Shown here: in pieces, positions 11,248 through 22,000 of the stretch
Position numbering within the stretch: the stretch's first letter is position 1
Layout of the letters: the number at the start of each line of letters is the position of its first letter
Source: Pachyseris speciosa
Taxonomy: Eukaryota > Cnidaria > Anthozoa > Scleractinia > Pachyseridae
Length of the DNA stretch: 64,000 nucleotides
Assembly (NCBI GenBank): GCA_016490735.1
Contig: JAEMWC010000077.1
Location: 122,501 to 186,500, forward strand
Direction: 5' to 3'
Position numbers and translations under genes: made by a program
The notes under the pieces: generated by a model
Told to the model about the DNA's origin: nothing
Seen by the model: the letters and a program-made list of their open reading frames with translations, nothing else
Databases searched by the model: none

Positions 11248-12215
11248 ATGACAAATACCTGGGGTATGGGATGGGCCAGAAGGGAACGGCCGCGCCCTAA
11301 ATTGACGGGGCAAACGATTTTTCATTTGGGGATGATGCTTATCCAGGGTAACGAATATGACAAATACCGTAAAAGCTCTATTAAGTCCCCGTGGGGCTTA
11401 TTTAATTTCAGGACTCATTGACGAGAGGGGGGGGGGGGGGGGGGGTTATTAGAGAGTAAGGCTTAATAGAGAGGGGGGGTGGGGTTATTTCAAATCTTAA
11501 ACACCCTGTTTTCATCTTTAAAAAAAGCTTTTGTATAAAACTCAAACATTTTTTATTATTTAACAAAGAGCAGCAAACAGTATTACGTGTTTAAGTGTAT
11601 ATTTCTTTAAAAACGTGCCAATCGGACCACACGAAGTTGATTTTGCAAGAGGGGATAGGAGTGACTCATTACAAAATCTCATGTCCCAAAAGGGGAGGGG
11701 GCTTATTAGAGAGGAGGGGCATAGTACAAAAGACGACTTCCAAACGGGGAGGTGGGGGGGGGGGCTTATTAGAGAGGGGGGTTAATTGAGAAGGGGGGCT
11801 TAATAGAGCTTTTACGGTACCCGGGGTAAGGATTGGGTGGGAAGCAAGCGCCACGCCCTAAATTGACGGAACAAATGAATTTTTATTATTATTTTTTTTT
11901 TGCTTCTTTCGGCCTCGCACCAGTGGCAGGCATAAACGACTTACGTTCGAAATAACAAGAGCAACAGATGATTTACAGAAGTGTAGAACAAACATGCAAC
12001 ACCCATACAACACCCTGTTTTCATCTTAAAAAAAGCTTTTGTATAAAACTCAAACAACTACAGTGATATTTTATTATTTTCATTTTCATTCGGGGATGAA
12101 GCTGATCTAGGGAAACGAATATGACAAATACCCGGGGGATGGAATGGGCGGGAAGCGAACGGCCACTCCCTAAATTCACGGAACATGCTCATCCAGGGTA
12201 ACGATCATACCTGCT
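11248..12215. repeat. Minisatellite-like repeat, about 100-bp unit, three degenerate copies
   Basis: The unit reads roughly from AATATGACAAATACC through GGGATGGGCGGGAAGCGAAC, CCCTAAATTGACGG and a block near ATTTCGGGGATG to ATCCAGGGTAACG. Copies lie at about 11248-11366, 11818-11880 (continuing the first array after an inserted MITE) and 12078-12210. Between the second and third copies is unrelated sequence. Confidence 0.65.
11367..11817. mobile_element. TA-flanked MITE (mariner-like termini), 451 bp
   Basis: The terminal inverted repeat CCGTAAAAGCTCTATTAAG is perfect at both ends (19 bp) and flanked by TA at 11365-11366 and 11818-11819. The interior is G-rich, with a G run at 11427-11445 and repeated GAGGGGGGGCTTATTAGAG-like blocks. 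Removing the element and one TA gives CAAATACCCGGGGTA, matching the uninterrupted minisatellite copy at 12125, so the borders are exact. Confidence 0.85.
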
Positions 12216-12275
12216 CGGATTTAAACGGTCCGTTAAATTTACATGTCAAAATCATTCAGCAATTGCATGTGATCC

Positions 12276-13196
12276 TCACAAAACCACAATCCTCCTCAAA
12301 ACTTTCTTTACTCCGGTTCGGAAATCTCGTTTACGAACCGAATAGATGATCGGATTACACAACGCGCTGGCAATGAAAATCGAAGACGTGATCAATACAA
12401 TCTCGGACGGGACTTTCACGCCTCCAGCGAAGCGACGGCATATCCCCACGATCCATCCAGGCAGAAAACAAAGTAAAAAAGCGGCGATGATGATGCTGAC
12501 GTCGACAGCTGCTTTTCGCTCGGTTCTTTGCCTGGAAATCTCTAACTGATGAGTTTCAGAATTACCGAGACTCCCTAATTGGACCTCCACGGCATGTACT
12601 TGAACTTTCGCCTTCTTATACACCGACCAGTTTAGGAACAATATGACTGCAAACGGCACAACAAGCCCGATGGCAAGGAAGACCGCCGACTGCCAAGTGG
12701 AGAAGCCATTCTGAGTTTCCCATCCGTCCTCGCAAAAATACAACTCTGGGTTGTAAACGAACTCTCCGTAACCAGCAAACTCGTTGATTACGAATGGAAC
12801 TGGGCTGACCCAGATACCAATGATAAGGAACACCTTGAAGTTAGACATCGCGCCATTGTACGTCAAAGGAGATTTCACGATTGCGTTGTATCGATCAAAG
12901 GAAACCCAAAGAAGATGAGTAACTGTGTTGATGTAGAAGTACCTCGCAAAGAATGGATTGAGGTGGCACATTGTTTCACCGTACAGCCATGTTTCCTTTG
13001 CGATGCTTGCGATGCGGAATGAGTTAACGAGAATTAAGAAGAGAAAGTCCGAAACTGCAAGACTGGCAAGCAGAATATAACGCATAACGTGAAATCGTCT
13101 TTCCAAGACAATTGTTAAGATGACCAGAAAGTTACCAGGCAGGCCGATTGCGTCCAGGACTGCTTGAAACCCGGCGATGACTTGAGGAAAAACCAT
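12276..13196 (-). CDS. Class A (rhodopsin-like) G protein-coupled receptor, single exon
   Basis: An intronless 306-codon frame with seven hydrophobic segments. Family landmarks in order: GN in TM1 (Asn22), LASLAVSD in TM2 (Asp50), Cys77 before TM3 and Cys155 in the second extracellular loop (the expected disulfide pair), DRY at 101-103 closing TM3, Pro181 in TM5, a basic third loop (SRQRTERKA), CFLPGW in TM6 (residues 243-248, a CWxP variant) and NPIIY at 281-285 in TM7, followed by a basic helix-8-like tail (VRKRDFRTGVKKVLRR). The N terminus before TM1 is short (about 10 residues) and there is no signal peptide. It would act at the plasma membrane through heterotrimeric G proteins. The ligand cannot be inferred; such single-exon orphan receptors are numerous in cnidarians. 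The ATG at 13196 is the first in frame. No break is seen. Confidence 0.93.
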   Translation of the reverse strand: MVFPQVIAGFQAVLDAIGLPGNFLVILTIVLERRFHVMRYILLASLAVSDFLFLILVNSFRIASIAKETWLYGETMCHLNPFFARYFYINTVTHLLWVSFDRYNAIVKSPLTYNGAMSNFKVFLIIGIWVSPVPFVINEFAGYGEFVYNPELYFCEDGWETQNGFSTWQSAVFLAIGLVVPFAVILFLNWSVYKKAKVQVHAVEVQLGSLGNSETHQLEISRQRTERKAAVDVSIIIAAFLLCFLPGWIVGICRRFAGGVKVPSEIVLITSSIFIASALCNPIIYSVRKRDFRTGVKKVLRRIVVL

Positions 13197-14301
13197 GACA
13201 AAATGTTACAAGCCTGCTTCAAGGAGGATTCTCTTTCCTTTTACTCCTTTTGCCATGTACTAAGATACACTATTCTTAATTTACTCGGGTCAAGCCTAAA
13301 TGAAAACTTTTGTTGTTTGTGGGATATAGGCCTGTTCACTGCTTACGAGGAAATTGTTGCGGAAGTGAAGCTTAAGAAAATAAACTAATGAAACAGCGCA
13401 TTTACAGTTAAAAAGATTAAGGTTCAAGTATATGACCTGTGTTCTCGTGAGTTGCCCATGACAACCGACGGTTTTGTGTAACATACACGAAGCATGCTTT
13501 TGTCTACGTCAAGGCTAAAGAAATCTTTTATCTTCAAAGATCGTGAAGGATATAGGCCTCGCCAATCATTTCTCACAAAATGACAATAATAATACCGTAA
13601 TCAAAATTAAAAGCCGGGATACAGAAATAATATAGCGAATAAAACAAGTAATTTATGCGGAGAATAAAACATTTAGTACTGAATCAAAAAAAGAACTCAA
13701 TACCACAATAAAATGCTTTCAGAGTCACAACAAAAGTACAGACGATTCTCAGAGGCAAAACGCACTTTAAGGAAAGCTTAAAATCAGTGGATGGATGATT
13801 AATCACTTTACTCAAAATGCGACCTTTAATTTAAATGAACAAGAACGTTTTATAATGACTCGATTTCGGTATAATATGTCTTTGAAGAGGCAATATTGAA
13901 TAATATAATTATGTACGCTTATCTAGCCTTGGATCCATGGTGTTGCTGTGTTACAAACTTTTAAATGCAATAATAAAAAAAATAGGTGCAACACCTCAAA
14001 TCTAGTGCTGAACTTTTATTATCGAAGGTCGGTTTGCCTAAAGTGATCTCTGATCTAAATATATCAACTGCGAAGCGAAAGGTTGATCTTTTTTTCTTGT
14101 TCTCATGCGGAGGGGTGGCGCGCGCGGGGGGGGGGGGGGGGGTGAGCTTTTCCCTTCGAGTGTACGTCTTTTCACTATTCCGCTCACAACTCCCACTACG
14201 TCGAATTATCCTTAATGATCCCCATAACGGACTTGAATGATTTATTATTTTTCCTTCTGTAAAAGGACTCTTTACAGTCACCCAATTATATAAAAAACTA
14301 A
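13197..14301. other. Intergenic between the GPCR and the HACD 3' end
   Basis: No gene is seen. A G run at about 14126-14142 follows a CpG-rich GGGGTGGCGCGCGCG block. Short ORFs here (for example at 13961-14281 and 13986-14240) overlap this low-complexity DNA and have no recognisable content. Confidence 0.6.
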
Positions 14302-14307
14302 TTTATT
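14302..14307 (-). terminator. Polyadenylation signal for the HACD gene
   Basis: AATAAA on the minus strand about 100 bases downstream of the HACD stop codon (14404). It is the nearest canonical hexamer. Confidence 0.55.
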
Positions 14308-14403
14308 AAACTAAGAAACGGCAAATTGGGTAAATCACGCAATCTGCCTTAATCCAGTGTGTACCCATCTGATGTCCACTCATGTTTACAGTTCGTTTGT
14401 ATA

Positions 14404-17400
14404 TTATTCTGGTTTGGTTTTTCCGCCGATAACTTTCTTCCTCTGGTGAATCATGTGGAAGTACAGTTGTGGGAAAACTGCAATTAAACGAGAATGTTAC
14501 CAGTAATAAATGAGCAACTTCAGGCATGGAAATTCATACTTCCATGATATTGCTGAAACGACTACAGTGTATGTCAATGTCACTGTCTACATCTACATCT
14601 ACATAAGTCTCAAGGATGTGAACCAAGTATTATTAACAAAGATAAAAATAATTGATACATATGTATAAAGTTTATGAAAAATAAATGTCAGCAGCTGCTT
14701 TGAAGGTGCTGATGTTTGGTTTATCAATTACTTGTAACGGCAGCTGGTTCCAGTCTTCAATTGTTCTAGGCCAAAAACTGAATTTTAACTCGTCACATGA
14801 TGTTTGTATTAGTTTAAACTTCATGGCATGTGCGTTCCTTGTTGTCACTCTCAATCATAGTCACAATCTGATGTCAGTCCGTCACTTTCACTGTCAGACG
14901 TTGTCAATGTCACTGTCACTGTGACTGCCATTACCACAGCCACTGCCACTATCACAGTCACTTTATTTGTCAATGTCATAGCCGCTGCCGCTGCCACAGC
15001 CACTGTCAGTCATTGTCATCATCTGACATCATGCAGTCTTTGTAACTCTCAGTTGTTGTTAATGTGACTGTCAATTTCCGTCACTGTCACTATTCACTGT
15101 CACCAGCATCGTCACTATCAATCATTGTCACTTCCACTGTCACTATCAAGTCGCCACTGTCATCATCATTGTAACTGTCGGCCATTGTCACCATCTGACA
15201 TCAGTCGATGTCACTGTGCCTGCCCCTGTCAGTCACTGACATTGTCACTGTCACTATCTCTGTCAATGACAGTCATTGTCAATGCCACTGACACCTTCAG
15301 TCACTATCATTATCATTATACTGTCAATGTCACTGATGGTTATTGCCAATGTTACTGTCACTGTTTGCTTTTTGACTATAATCACAATCATTACTGTTCA
15401 TCCTATTCTTGTTCATACTTTTCATATTGGCCGCCACCGCAGTCAGGGGAACTGAAAATTACTAACACAATCTTTTATATCGTATGCTATTGAAATACTG
15501 AATATTTTCTTAACCAAGGCAATGATCAACATAAATTTTCACTTACTTGGAATGTAAGACAACATCACTACAATTAGAAACAGATGAAAGTCAAATCCAA
15601 AATTTAGGACATTCGGCATGGACAAACTGTAAATACCAGATTTAGCAACATGGCGAAGGGAGGAGAAAATTGCCGCCAGCTCACCCTAAATAAGCAAAGA
15701 AAAAGAGATACGGTGTAAGCATAACTATCACCAAAACAGAAACAATAATAACAAGTCAACCCTAAAGAACCTGAACCAATCAATGTGTTATGTTACACAA
15801 ACATTTGACCATTGCCCAGTTAGCTCAGTTGGTAAAAGTGGTGGTGGTGGTGGTGGGTTCAAACCTCAGACCAGACAACAAGCCATGGGCCCATTTCTCG
15901 AAAGTCTCAGTAACATAACGGGCCCGAAACCACCATATTTTGAAATCAAAATCGCAAGAGAAAGTGGGGTGTGTTCTGACCTCAAATGAAGTCCATGTGT
16001 TTTATTTAGCTGATAACTTTACTGTATAATTTTCAAAACTTTTGAAACTCCAGTCTGTGATGGAAAACAAAACAGCTTAATGGGCCTGGTAATTACCGGG
16101 AGCTTCGAAAAACGGGCCCCAGGGTCTTAAAATAACTGGTAAGATCAGGCTAGCTGTGTGCTCAATATCTGCCTCAGTTCACATGATCACATCATTAGGC
16201 AGTGATGTTATCTGTTCACCTTGTCTCCTTTACCTCCATAAGTAAAACTTGTGCGGGACGTAAAATAACCCACAAACTGATTGCAAAGAGTAAAGAACAT
16301 AGTTCCTGTTGCTGTGGTCTGCCCTCAGGCCTCCTAAGCATCCATGGGTTAGGTAGAGAATGGTCTATGAGCTGACCTCCCGTCCCCATAAAAACCTGAT
16401 CTGGTTACCAAACCCATTTGTAAAATTCATTAATAATTGATAAGAGTTATGACCAATCACATGTATACCTCTCCAAACCCCATTAGTATAAATCTACTAG
16501 CATTCTGTCACAAATGCCATTCTCTGATTGGCTATGCTACTTGCTATCTATTCTGTGATAGATAGTGAGTTGTAGTTGTCAACAATATGGCGGCTGCTTC
16601 CTCACATTTTCAAAGTGTCTGCAAGGAGGATTTCTAAAGATAATTTGCTTGTTCAGTTTTGAAAGACTAGTGGATTTATACTAAAATGATCCGATTATTT
16701 GCTCTTGATTTCTATGTGTGATAGCTGATTCAGACTGTGCCCCCATCAGCTATCATGCAATAGAAATCTCGAGCTCATAATCTAATATTATTGTTAAATA
16801 CAAAATTAACTTTCATAAAAAAGTCCTGCTTAGCTAATTAGCACGCATTAATTAACTTTGATACAGATCTCTACTGATTAACATGACAAACACAATCTAT
16901 TGATTCATTTCACAAATAAGATATCCGTGTCCGACCTTTGTGTGCTTTAAAACAGCTCCCTTGTTGCTCTAACTGTTGGGCCTACATGCTCAAAGTACAG
17001 TCTACAAATGTAGGAGTGTAAAGAACTATCTTGGAACACAGGAAACAAATCTTACCGTTACTCCAACAGGATAAAGAATGAAAAAGAAAGTGTACCTGTG
17101 GAACAAATAATCAAAAATTGAATGTCTTATAAAGCAACCCACCAACTGAAGTTTAACATCTTATGATTTGGGTAACAGTTAAATGTAGTCCAAGCTAATA
17201 CAGGCACTTTAAAGTGCTGTCATTTTTTTTTCTTTTCTTTTAAGCACAAGAAAAACCAAAGGGATCATCTAATTCCATTTCTCATGCAATGGTGTAAATG
17301 AAGATCTGATATGGCAAGGAAGCTGTCAGTGACAAACGACCTTGTACCAAGGCACTTCAAAAGTCACAGAGCAAAAATAATAGAAAGAATGTTAACAGCC

Positions 17401-20400
17401 TCAAGTGGTCACAGTTGAAGGAAAGGATGGGGTTTCTCAAAGCAAATGGTGAATCATATCTTTCCTGAAGATTCAGACCCTTACATGTATGCTCAAAAAT
17501 CCACTATCTTCCAAAGGTTTACAACAGCACTTTAAACAATGACAATCAATCAATCAATCAATCACTCAATTTATTAAAGTCATTGCATGGGATTAAGGTT
17601 GCCCTTGGTATCCGAGCCATTAGGGCTCATGTATAAAATGCAAGACTAAAATAAAAACTAAGAGATAAAATTAAATGAATAATAACAATAATAAGAATTA
17701 AATAGAGGAAACATACATGGAATTGTTAACTATTTACAAGCTATCCAACTATCCAAGAAGCTAGATGATAATCATTAAGTTAAAAAAAAACGTACAGATC
17801 AAGCCTAAAAGTGACAAGTATTAAAAATTTATGATTGACAGTAATTGCATAGAAAGGTGGTCCTTAAATTTAAAAGATTAATAGACTCCAAATTTTTATG
17901 AAATTTGCAAAACAAAACAAACTTAATTTAAACAGAAAATTAAATTCTAACCTGCACCACTGAAGAAAATATGGCACTCTGTTAATTAGAGAAAATGCAT
18001 AGAAAGAGTAGCGAATAACTTCAGTGATGGACCATGCTAATACAAAGGCAGTTACACCCCGACTGTCTTGGATCTAAACAAAGGAAACACACAATTTCAA
18101 GTTGTAACTGATATTATCGGTCACAACATGTCTAATACCAATTTACTATTGTCAGATGTTAAATGGTGATGATGATGACAATAGTGATGGTGGTGGTAGC
18201 AGCAGTTAGTGGTGGTGGTGGCGATAATGATGACAATGATGGTGACAATGACAACGACAATGACGAGGAAAAGAATGGTAAATCTATTCATTTATAGTTT
18301 TGAGTTTTTGAGGAAATTTAAGAAAATCTGTGTGTAAGGAAAGATCAAACAATAAGCGAACCACAATTCCAGACTGGATTCAGGAAGTTGCTTAATTAAC
18401 CATGACAAAATAATTCATTGACAACAGACTTTTAAGTCTAATAACCTACTTATTTTAAGAGGGCTTATAAGATATCTTACTTATACCATGTTCATTGATC
18501 ATCACCATCATTCCTTCCCATCCCCTCCAAAATAACACCCCACCGTACCCACCTGAGGAACACTATGTGCAATTGCCCAAGTCACAAAGAGTCTTGATGC
18601 AACTTGGAATGCAGTCAAAACAACTGAAGATGGCACCAGACCTAAGACAAAGATATTGACATTTGTTACTTAACAGGGCTGTCACTAATATTTGAAGTAG
18701 GCGGGGATATAGAAAAAGTAGCCACTAGGGGGATTTCAAGTGTTGAAGTAAAGTTGATGTGCCATTCTTGAAAGTAGTCAGGGATTAATAATGCAAAATG
18801 TCTGGGGAAAATCCCTGGGCCCCTGCTCTTAATGACAATTCTGACTAAGAACAACAACTCGCTTTGGTGTAACTCTGTCTGTAAGAGTAATAATGACATT
18901 TAGGGGGCATTAAGAGGAGCGCAATACAATATTACATTGGCACATAATTATCTTTAGTATCTGCCAGTCATCTAGATTGACACAAGGTGTTGAATGCAGT
19001 TAGGGTCATCATGATGGTTAGGGGTTGGCAAAGGTTTAAATCTTTGAGGCCATACTCAGCAGTTTGGAACTAAAAAACCAAGCTAACTATGAGTAATTTT
19101 GCCTACCTGTAACAATAAATAAAACTGCTGTCCTGTTCAGAATCTTTATGAATTCCCCAATATTATAAATATTAAGGGATACTGCTTATAATGACGCTTA
19201 AAGGATTTACTAATAAACATTACACATTACTACTATTACATTACTATTTGCATTGCAGTACATGTAATAGGTTTAATTTAATCTATATGTATAAATACTA
19301 ATAACACTTACCCACTGCACAGTGTAACACCTGGAATGAAATCACATTGAAACAAAAGCAGTGTAGTAAAATTATTAATAGTAAACAGTAGTAGTAAATA
19401 TTTTAATAGTTGCCTCCATTAGAACGGATTTTCAGCCATAACTTAACGGATGTGAGACATTATAACTGAATGACACATAATGTAATTAACCTTCTCTACA
19501 ATGTTATGAAAATACCTCTATAAAAATACTGCGAACTTAATGAACCACTGCATACAAAGTCACGGCCCCTAATTTAAAAATGCCCCTAAAAGCTGCTTGT
19601 TTACTTCAGCCTTAAAACATGGAAGGCTCTCAGATACGTTCCAATTAAAGATTCTTGAAGATCATTCCAGAAACAGTCTGTCTGAGATACAAATGATTAC
19701 TGACCAGCAGCAGATCTAAAGAAAGGGGTGTGTAACTTGCTGTTTTTTCTGGTGTCGGTGAGCTCTATTTAAAGCCATTAAAATCAGTTGTATAATTTAG
19801 GACAGAATTCCAGAATACCAGCTATGATGGAACCTGCTATGATTTACCTCAAGTATAGCTGCTGATTGAAATATTTTCAGAGGTTTTTCAACAGAGTCGT
19901 AAAGTCCTATATGTGTTTTCCTCTTTGCTAAGTGCTGCAATGAGAGGGCTAGAATGACAGCCCACCTAAAAAAGGAGAATAGCATTTTAAAACACTTTTT
20001 CTTGCAAAGTGCCCATGGCAATGATACTGTTGATTGGTTAGAAGATCAGTAGGTGGTTTGGCCAAGGTTAGGCTAGTACCTCAGCATTGTAGAGTTGTTT
20101 CCTTAACACAAGCACAGTCTCTTTTCCTCTGTCTTCTCAGGTGTACATGAACAACAGGGTACCCACAAAATGCTGTTGGGGGTAGCCATGAAATGGAACA
20201 GCATCCTACCCGCTGGGGTGAAGAGGGGAGGGGGGGAGGGGAGGGGAGGGGTAGCAGTACTCCTGGTCAAATTTTGCTGGGAGTCCTGTGATGGACTGAC
20301 ATCCAATCAAGGTGTTGGAAGAAAAACTGTACAAGCAGAATGGTGATAATTCTGTACAATCACACATGTCATACCATATCATATCATACACCATATAAGG

Positions 20401-20938
20401 AGAAGGGATGGCACAGTGGTGTGGGCACTCGCTTCCCACAATGTGGTCTGGGTTCAATTCCCGGACTCAGCGTCATATATGGGTTGGGTTTGTTGTTGGT
20501 TCTCTAATCTGTCCCAAGAAGTTTTTGTCCAGGTACTCGGGTTTACCCCTCTCCTAAAAAACCCAACATTTCCAAATTCCAATTTGACCCGGAATTTCGA
20601 GGGCCACGGGTTTGCCAGTCATAAACTGTTAAGCGTCACCCTAGTTAAACAAAGTCAAACAACAAACAAAGTAGATTTTTACATATTTGCTTCACAGTTT
20701 CTGTAGTTCACTTTTACCCTTTTTTTCTCTGGTTATAGATAGGAAGGCTTGAAAAACATGGAGTGACTTTCTCCATCTTAGTAGGATAAATTGTGAATTC
20801 CTCAGAAAATTTGGTCTTTGTGTTAAATTTGCACAATAAGACCACAAGAAAAAATAATTTCTTCCATGTTTTCAGTTAGCCTCAAATAGCCCATTTTACA
20901 GTTGTGTGTTCAGTTAGTGATCTCAGGCCTTAGAGCAG

Positions 20939-20969
<31 letters not shown>

Positions 20970-21726
20970 CAAACCTCTCTGTCTTTATCACACAAATATG
21001 GACTCTTAAGCAAGGAAAAAAAACAAAAAAAAAAACAAAAAAAGAAAGAAAACCATGAGAAAAGCAGAGCGATCTGTATCGAAAAAAAGTCGCTGCCAGC
21101 ACCGCTTTCATTCCTAGGCCAGGGCACTCAGCATGTAATTGTAAATGGGCTATTGGAGTCCAAAATTTTCAATCAATGGCTTTGTTGCATCAAAAAAGGT
21201 ACAAAACACCCTACCTTTAAACCCTTGCTCAAGTTCAACCTGATTCTCTACTGTTTCAGTTTAAAGGTCGCTTGTCTGTACCTGTGCATTGTGCGTGACC
21301 ATATCAACTGACCAACGCGCTATGGCTTCCGTAAATTACCAATTATGTACACAAATCTCAGTAGAATTCAAAACATTTGTGCTATATAAACACCGACCGT
21401 TCGGACTATTCACAATTTAGCTCTCATACTTCCTAATCTCCTTAATATTTATATGATATTTCCACGGACACCATTAAGGCTTTTTCAATCCTACAATCAA
21501 GTAAGCTTGAGCTTAAACTTGAGGTCTTCGAGAACGCTCAGAAGTGTGCCTCTATCGCTAGCCGTGATGCGCTCAAAACATCAACATATCAGCCATTTTT
21601 AACATGAACATTAGGACTGAAGAGAACTGGGCATCAGTGCACATGTCGGAGAGGTGTGAGTAAAACTTACCCAAGAATAAGAGAGACATTGTAGACGATC
21701 AGATAATATTTCCCCACAGCCGCCAT
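14404..21726 (-). CDS. Very-long-chain 3-hydroxyacyl-CoA dehydratase (HACD/PHS1 family), complete, 8 exons
   Basis: Exons, all minus: 21671-21726 (ATG), 19848-19965, 19312-19330, 18553-18641, 17952-18073, 17056-17095, 15547-15685 and 14404-14477 (TAA). Every border is GT/AG and the 657 coding bases stay in frame for 218 residues, close to yeast Phs1 (217). Markers: [19 protein letters not shown] (exon 2), [20 protein letters not shown] (exon 4), [14 protein letters not shown] (exon 5), LYPVGVTGE across exons 6-7, and [14 protein letters not shown] in the last exon. Tyr143 and Glu150, seven apart in LYPVGVTGE, match the Tyr/Glu catalytic pair reported for Phs1. The family dehydrates 3-hydroxyacyl-CoA in the third step of fatty acid elongation in the ER membrane; the basic Lys-rich tail (ending KTKPE) fits an ER protein. 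Paralogue class looks HACD1/2-like rather than HACD3, since no p23-like N-terminal domain is present. A broken copy of exons 1-2 lies at 50018-51736. Confidence 0.95.
14586..14854 (-). pseudogene. LINE reverse transcriptase C-terminal fragment with 3' tail
   Basis: The minus frame 14672-14854 reads RNAHAMKF ... [15 protein letters not shown] ... ISTFKAA, the closing motif of L2/CR1-type LINE RTs (FFPRTIxxWNxLP ... xxFKxxL). A short (CATCTA)n-type tail lies at about 14586-14603, as at LINE 3' ends. Severely 5'-truncated. It sits just downstream of the HACD intron 7 boundary. Confidence 0.7.
14866..15365. repeat. Degenerate (TGTCAC)n minisatellite, about 500 bp
   Basis: Imperfect TGTCACTGTCAATG-type hexamers recur with many substitutions between the LINE fragment and HACD exon 7, inside the last HACD intron. 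The 122-codon Ser/His/Cys-rich frame across it is a repeat translation. Confidence 0.85.
15811..16330 (+). mobile_element. tRNA-derived SINE interrupted by a MITE
   Basis: The head has an A box (TAGCTCAGTTGG at about 15820) and a B box (GGTTCAAACCT at about 15857). The body resumes after the MITE with CAGGGTCTTAAAATAACTGG and runs on to a GGGACGTAAAATAACCCACA block, matching the body of the SINE at about 24.0 kb. It lies in HACD intron 6 (between exons 7 and 6). Confidence 0.7.
15887..16119. mobile_element. MITE with GGGCCC termini, nested in a SINE
   Basis: The ends read GGGCCCATTTCTCGAAAG and, inverted, GGGCCCGTTTTTCGAAGC. The 233-bp interior is non-coding. It splits the SINE between its tRNA head and its body. 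Confidence 0.75.
16480..16800. repeat. Foldback-type dispersed repeat, uninterrupted copy
   Basis: Same family as 5829-6164 and 7425-7600: CATTAGTATAAATCTACTAG at the left, GTTGTCAACAATATGGCGGC, a GATAGCTGATTCAGACTGTG block and GAGCTCATAATCTAATATTA at the right. Internal inverted halves (CTACTAG ... CTAGTGGATTTATACT) indicate a foldback origin. Confidence 0.65.
17548..17930 (-). mobile_element. LINE 3'-UTR-like remnant with (CAAT)n tail
   Basis: (CAAT)n followed by CACTCAATTTATTAAAGTC has the form of a LINE 3' end on the minus strand. The following AT-rich sequence to about 17930 has no coding content. Lies in HACD intron 5. Confidence 0.4.
18165..18275. repeat. Degenerate GAT/GGT trinucleotide repeat
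   Basis: Imperfect GATGATGATGACAATAGTGA-type array in HACD intron 4. Confidence 0.85.
19312..19330 (-). CDS. HACD 19-nt microexon (exon 3)
   Basis: Between an acceptor TTCATTCCAG and a donor GTAAGTG lie 19 bases encoding V-L-H-C-A-V plus the first base of a glycine codon. This matches the family's EIVHCLIG segment and is needed to keep exons 2 and 4 in frame (phase 0 to phase 1). Confidence 0.88.
20219..20255. repeat. G-rich tract in HACD intron 1
   Basis: Several runs of four or more G separated by single A (GGGGAGGGGGGGAGGGGAGG). Four or more G-runs could form a G-quadruplex on the plus strand, which is the template for HACD transcription. A longer G run occupies the matching place at 50361-50398. 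Confidence 0.7.
20401..20695 (+). mobile_element. tRNA-derived SINE, second family, in HACD intron 1
   Basis: A-box-like TGGCACAGTGG at about 20409 and B box GGTTCAATTCC at about 20451, followed by GTTGTTGGTTCTCTAATCTG and a body ending near 20695. The paralogous block at about 50525 runs straight across the site without it. Confidence 0.75.
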
Positions 21727-22000
21727 ACTGCTCAAACGTAAGAGAGAAAACTGGTGCCGAACTGACATTCTCCACCATGCATCGCGGTCGAACACATACA
21801 AGAAGGAACGTTCCAAAGAAAATATCAAGGTTATAAAAACAAATCTAACGGACTATGCATTATATCTCCTTTTTGTGAGATGCGATTGGGATTTGAAAAG
21901 GAAGCAGAGAAGGACGAATTGGGTTTTCTTGGGAGCGGCAGAAATATGAAGCACACTGTGATCCATCAGTGAGAGCATCTTTTTCTTTCTTAATCAATAG
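21727..22000. other. HACD upstream region / gap between duplicated blocks
   Basis: Contains the HACD 5' flank. Homology to the second copy stops at about 21781 and that of the next block starts at about 22001, so roughly 220 bp here have no counterpart at 43-52 kb. No TATA box stands out. Confidence 0.5.

Larger units (their letters stand above)
19879..21781. repeat. Segmental duplication, block H (source copy)
   Basis: From HACD exon 2 through intron 1, exon 1 and about 55 bp of upstream sequence. It reappears, diverged, at 50018-51736 in the same orientation. Shared blocks include TGCTTAGCAAAG-type exon 2 sequence, the G-rich tract near 20220 and the promoter-side CTCCACCATGCA at the right border. 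Confidence 0.88.

Noticed and set aside
15125..15493. 122-codon Ser/His/Cys-rich ORF
   Set aside because: It lies in the degenerate TGTCAC array in a HACD intron.
20103..20306. Minus-strand Pro-rich ORF in HACD intron 1
   Set aside because: Made by the G-rich tract; the real exons flank it.
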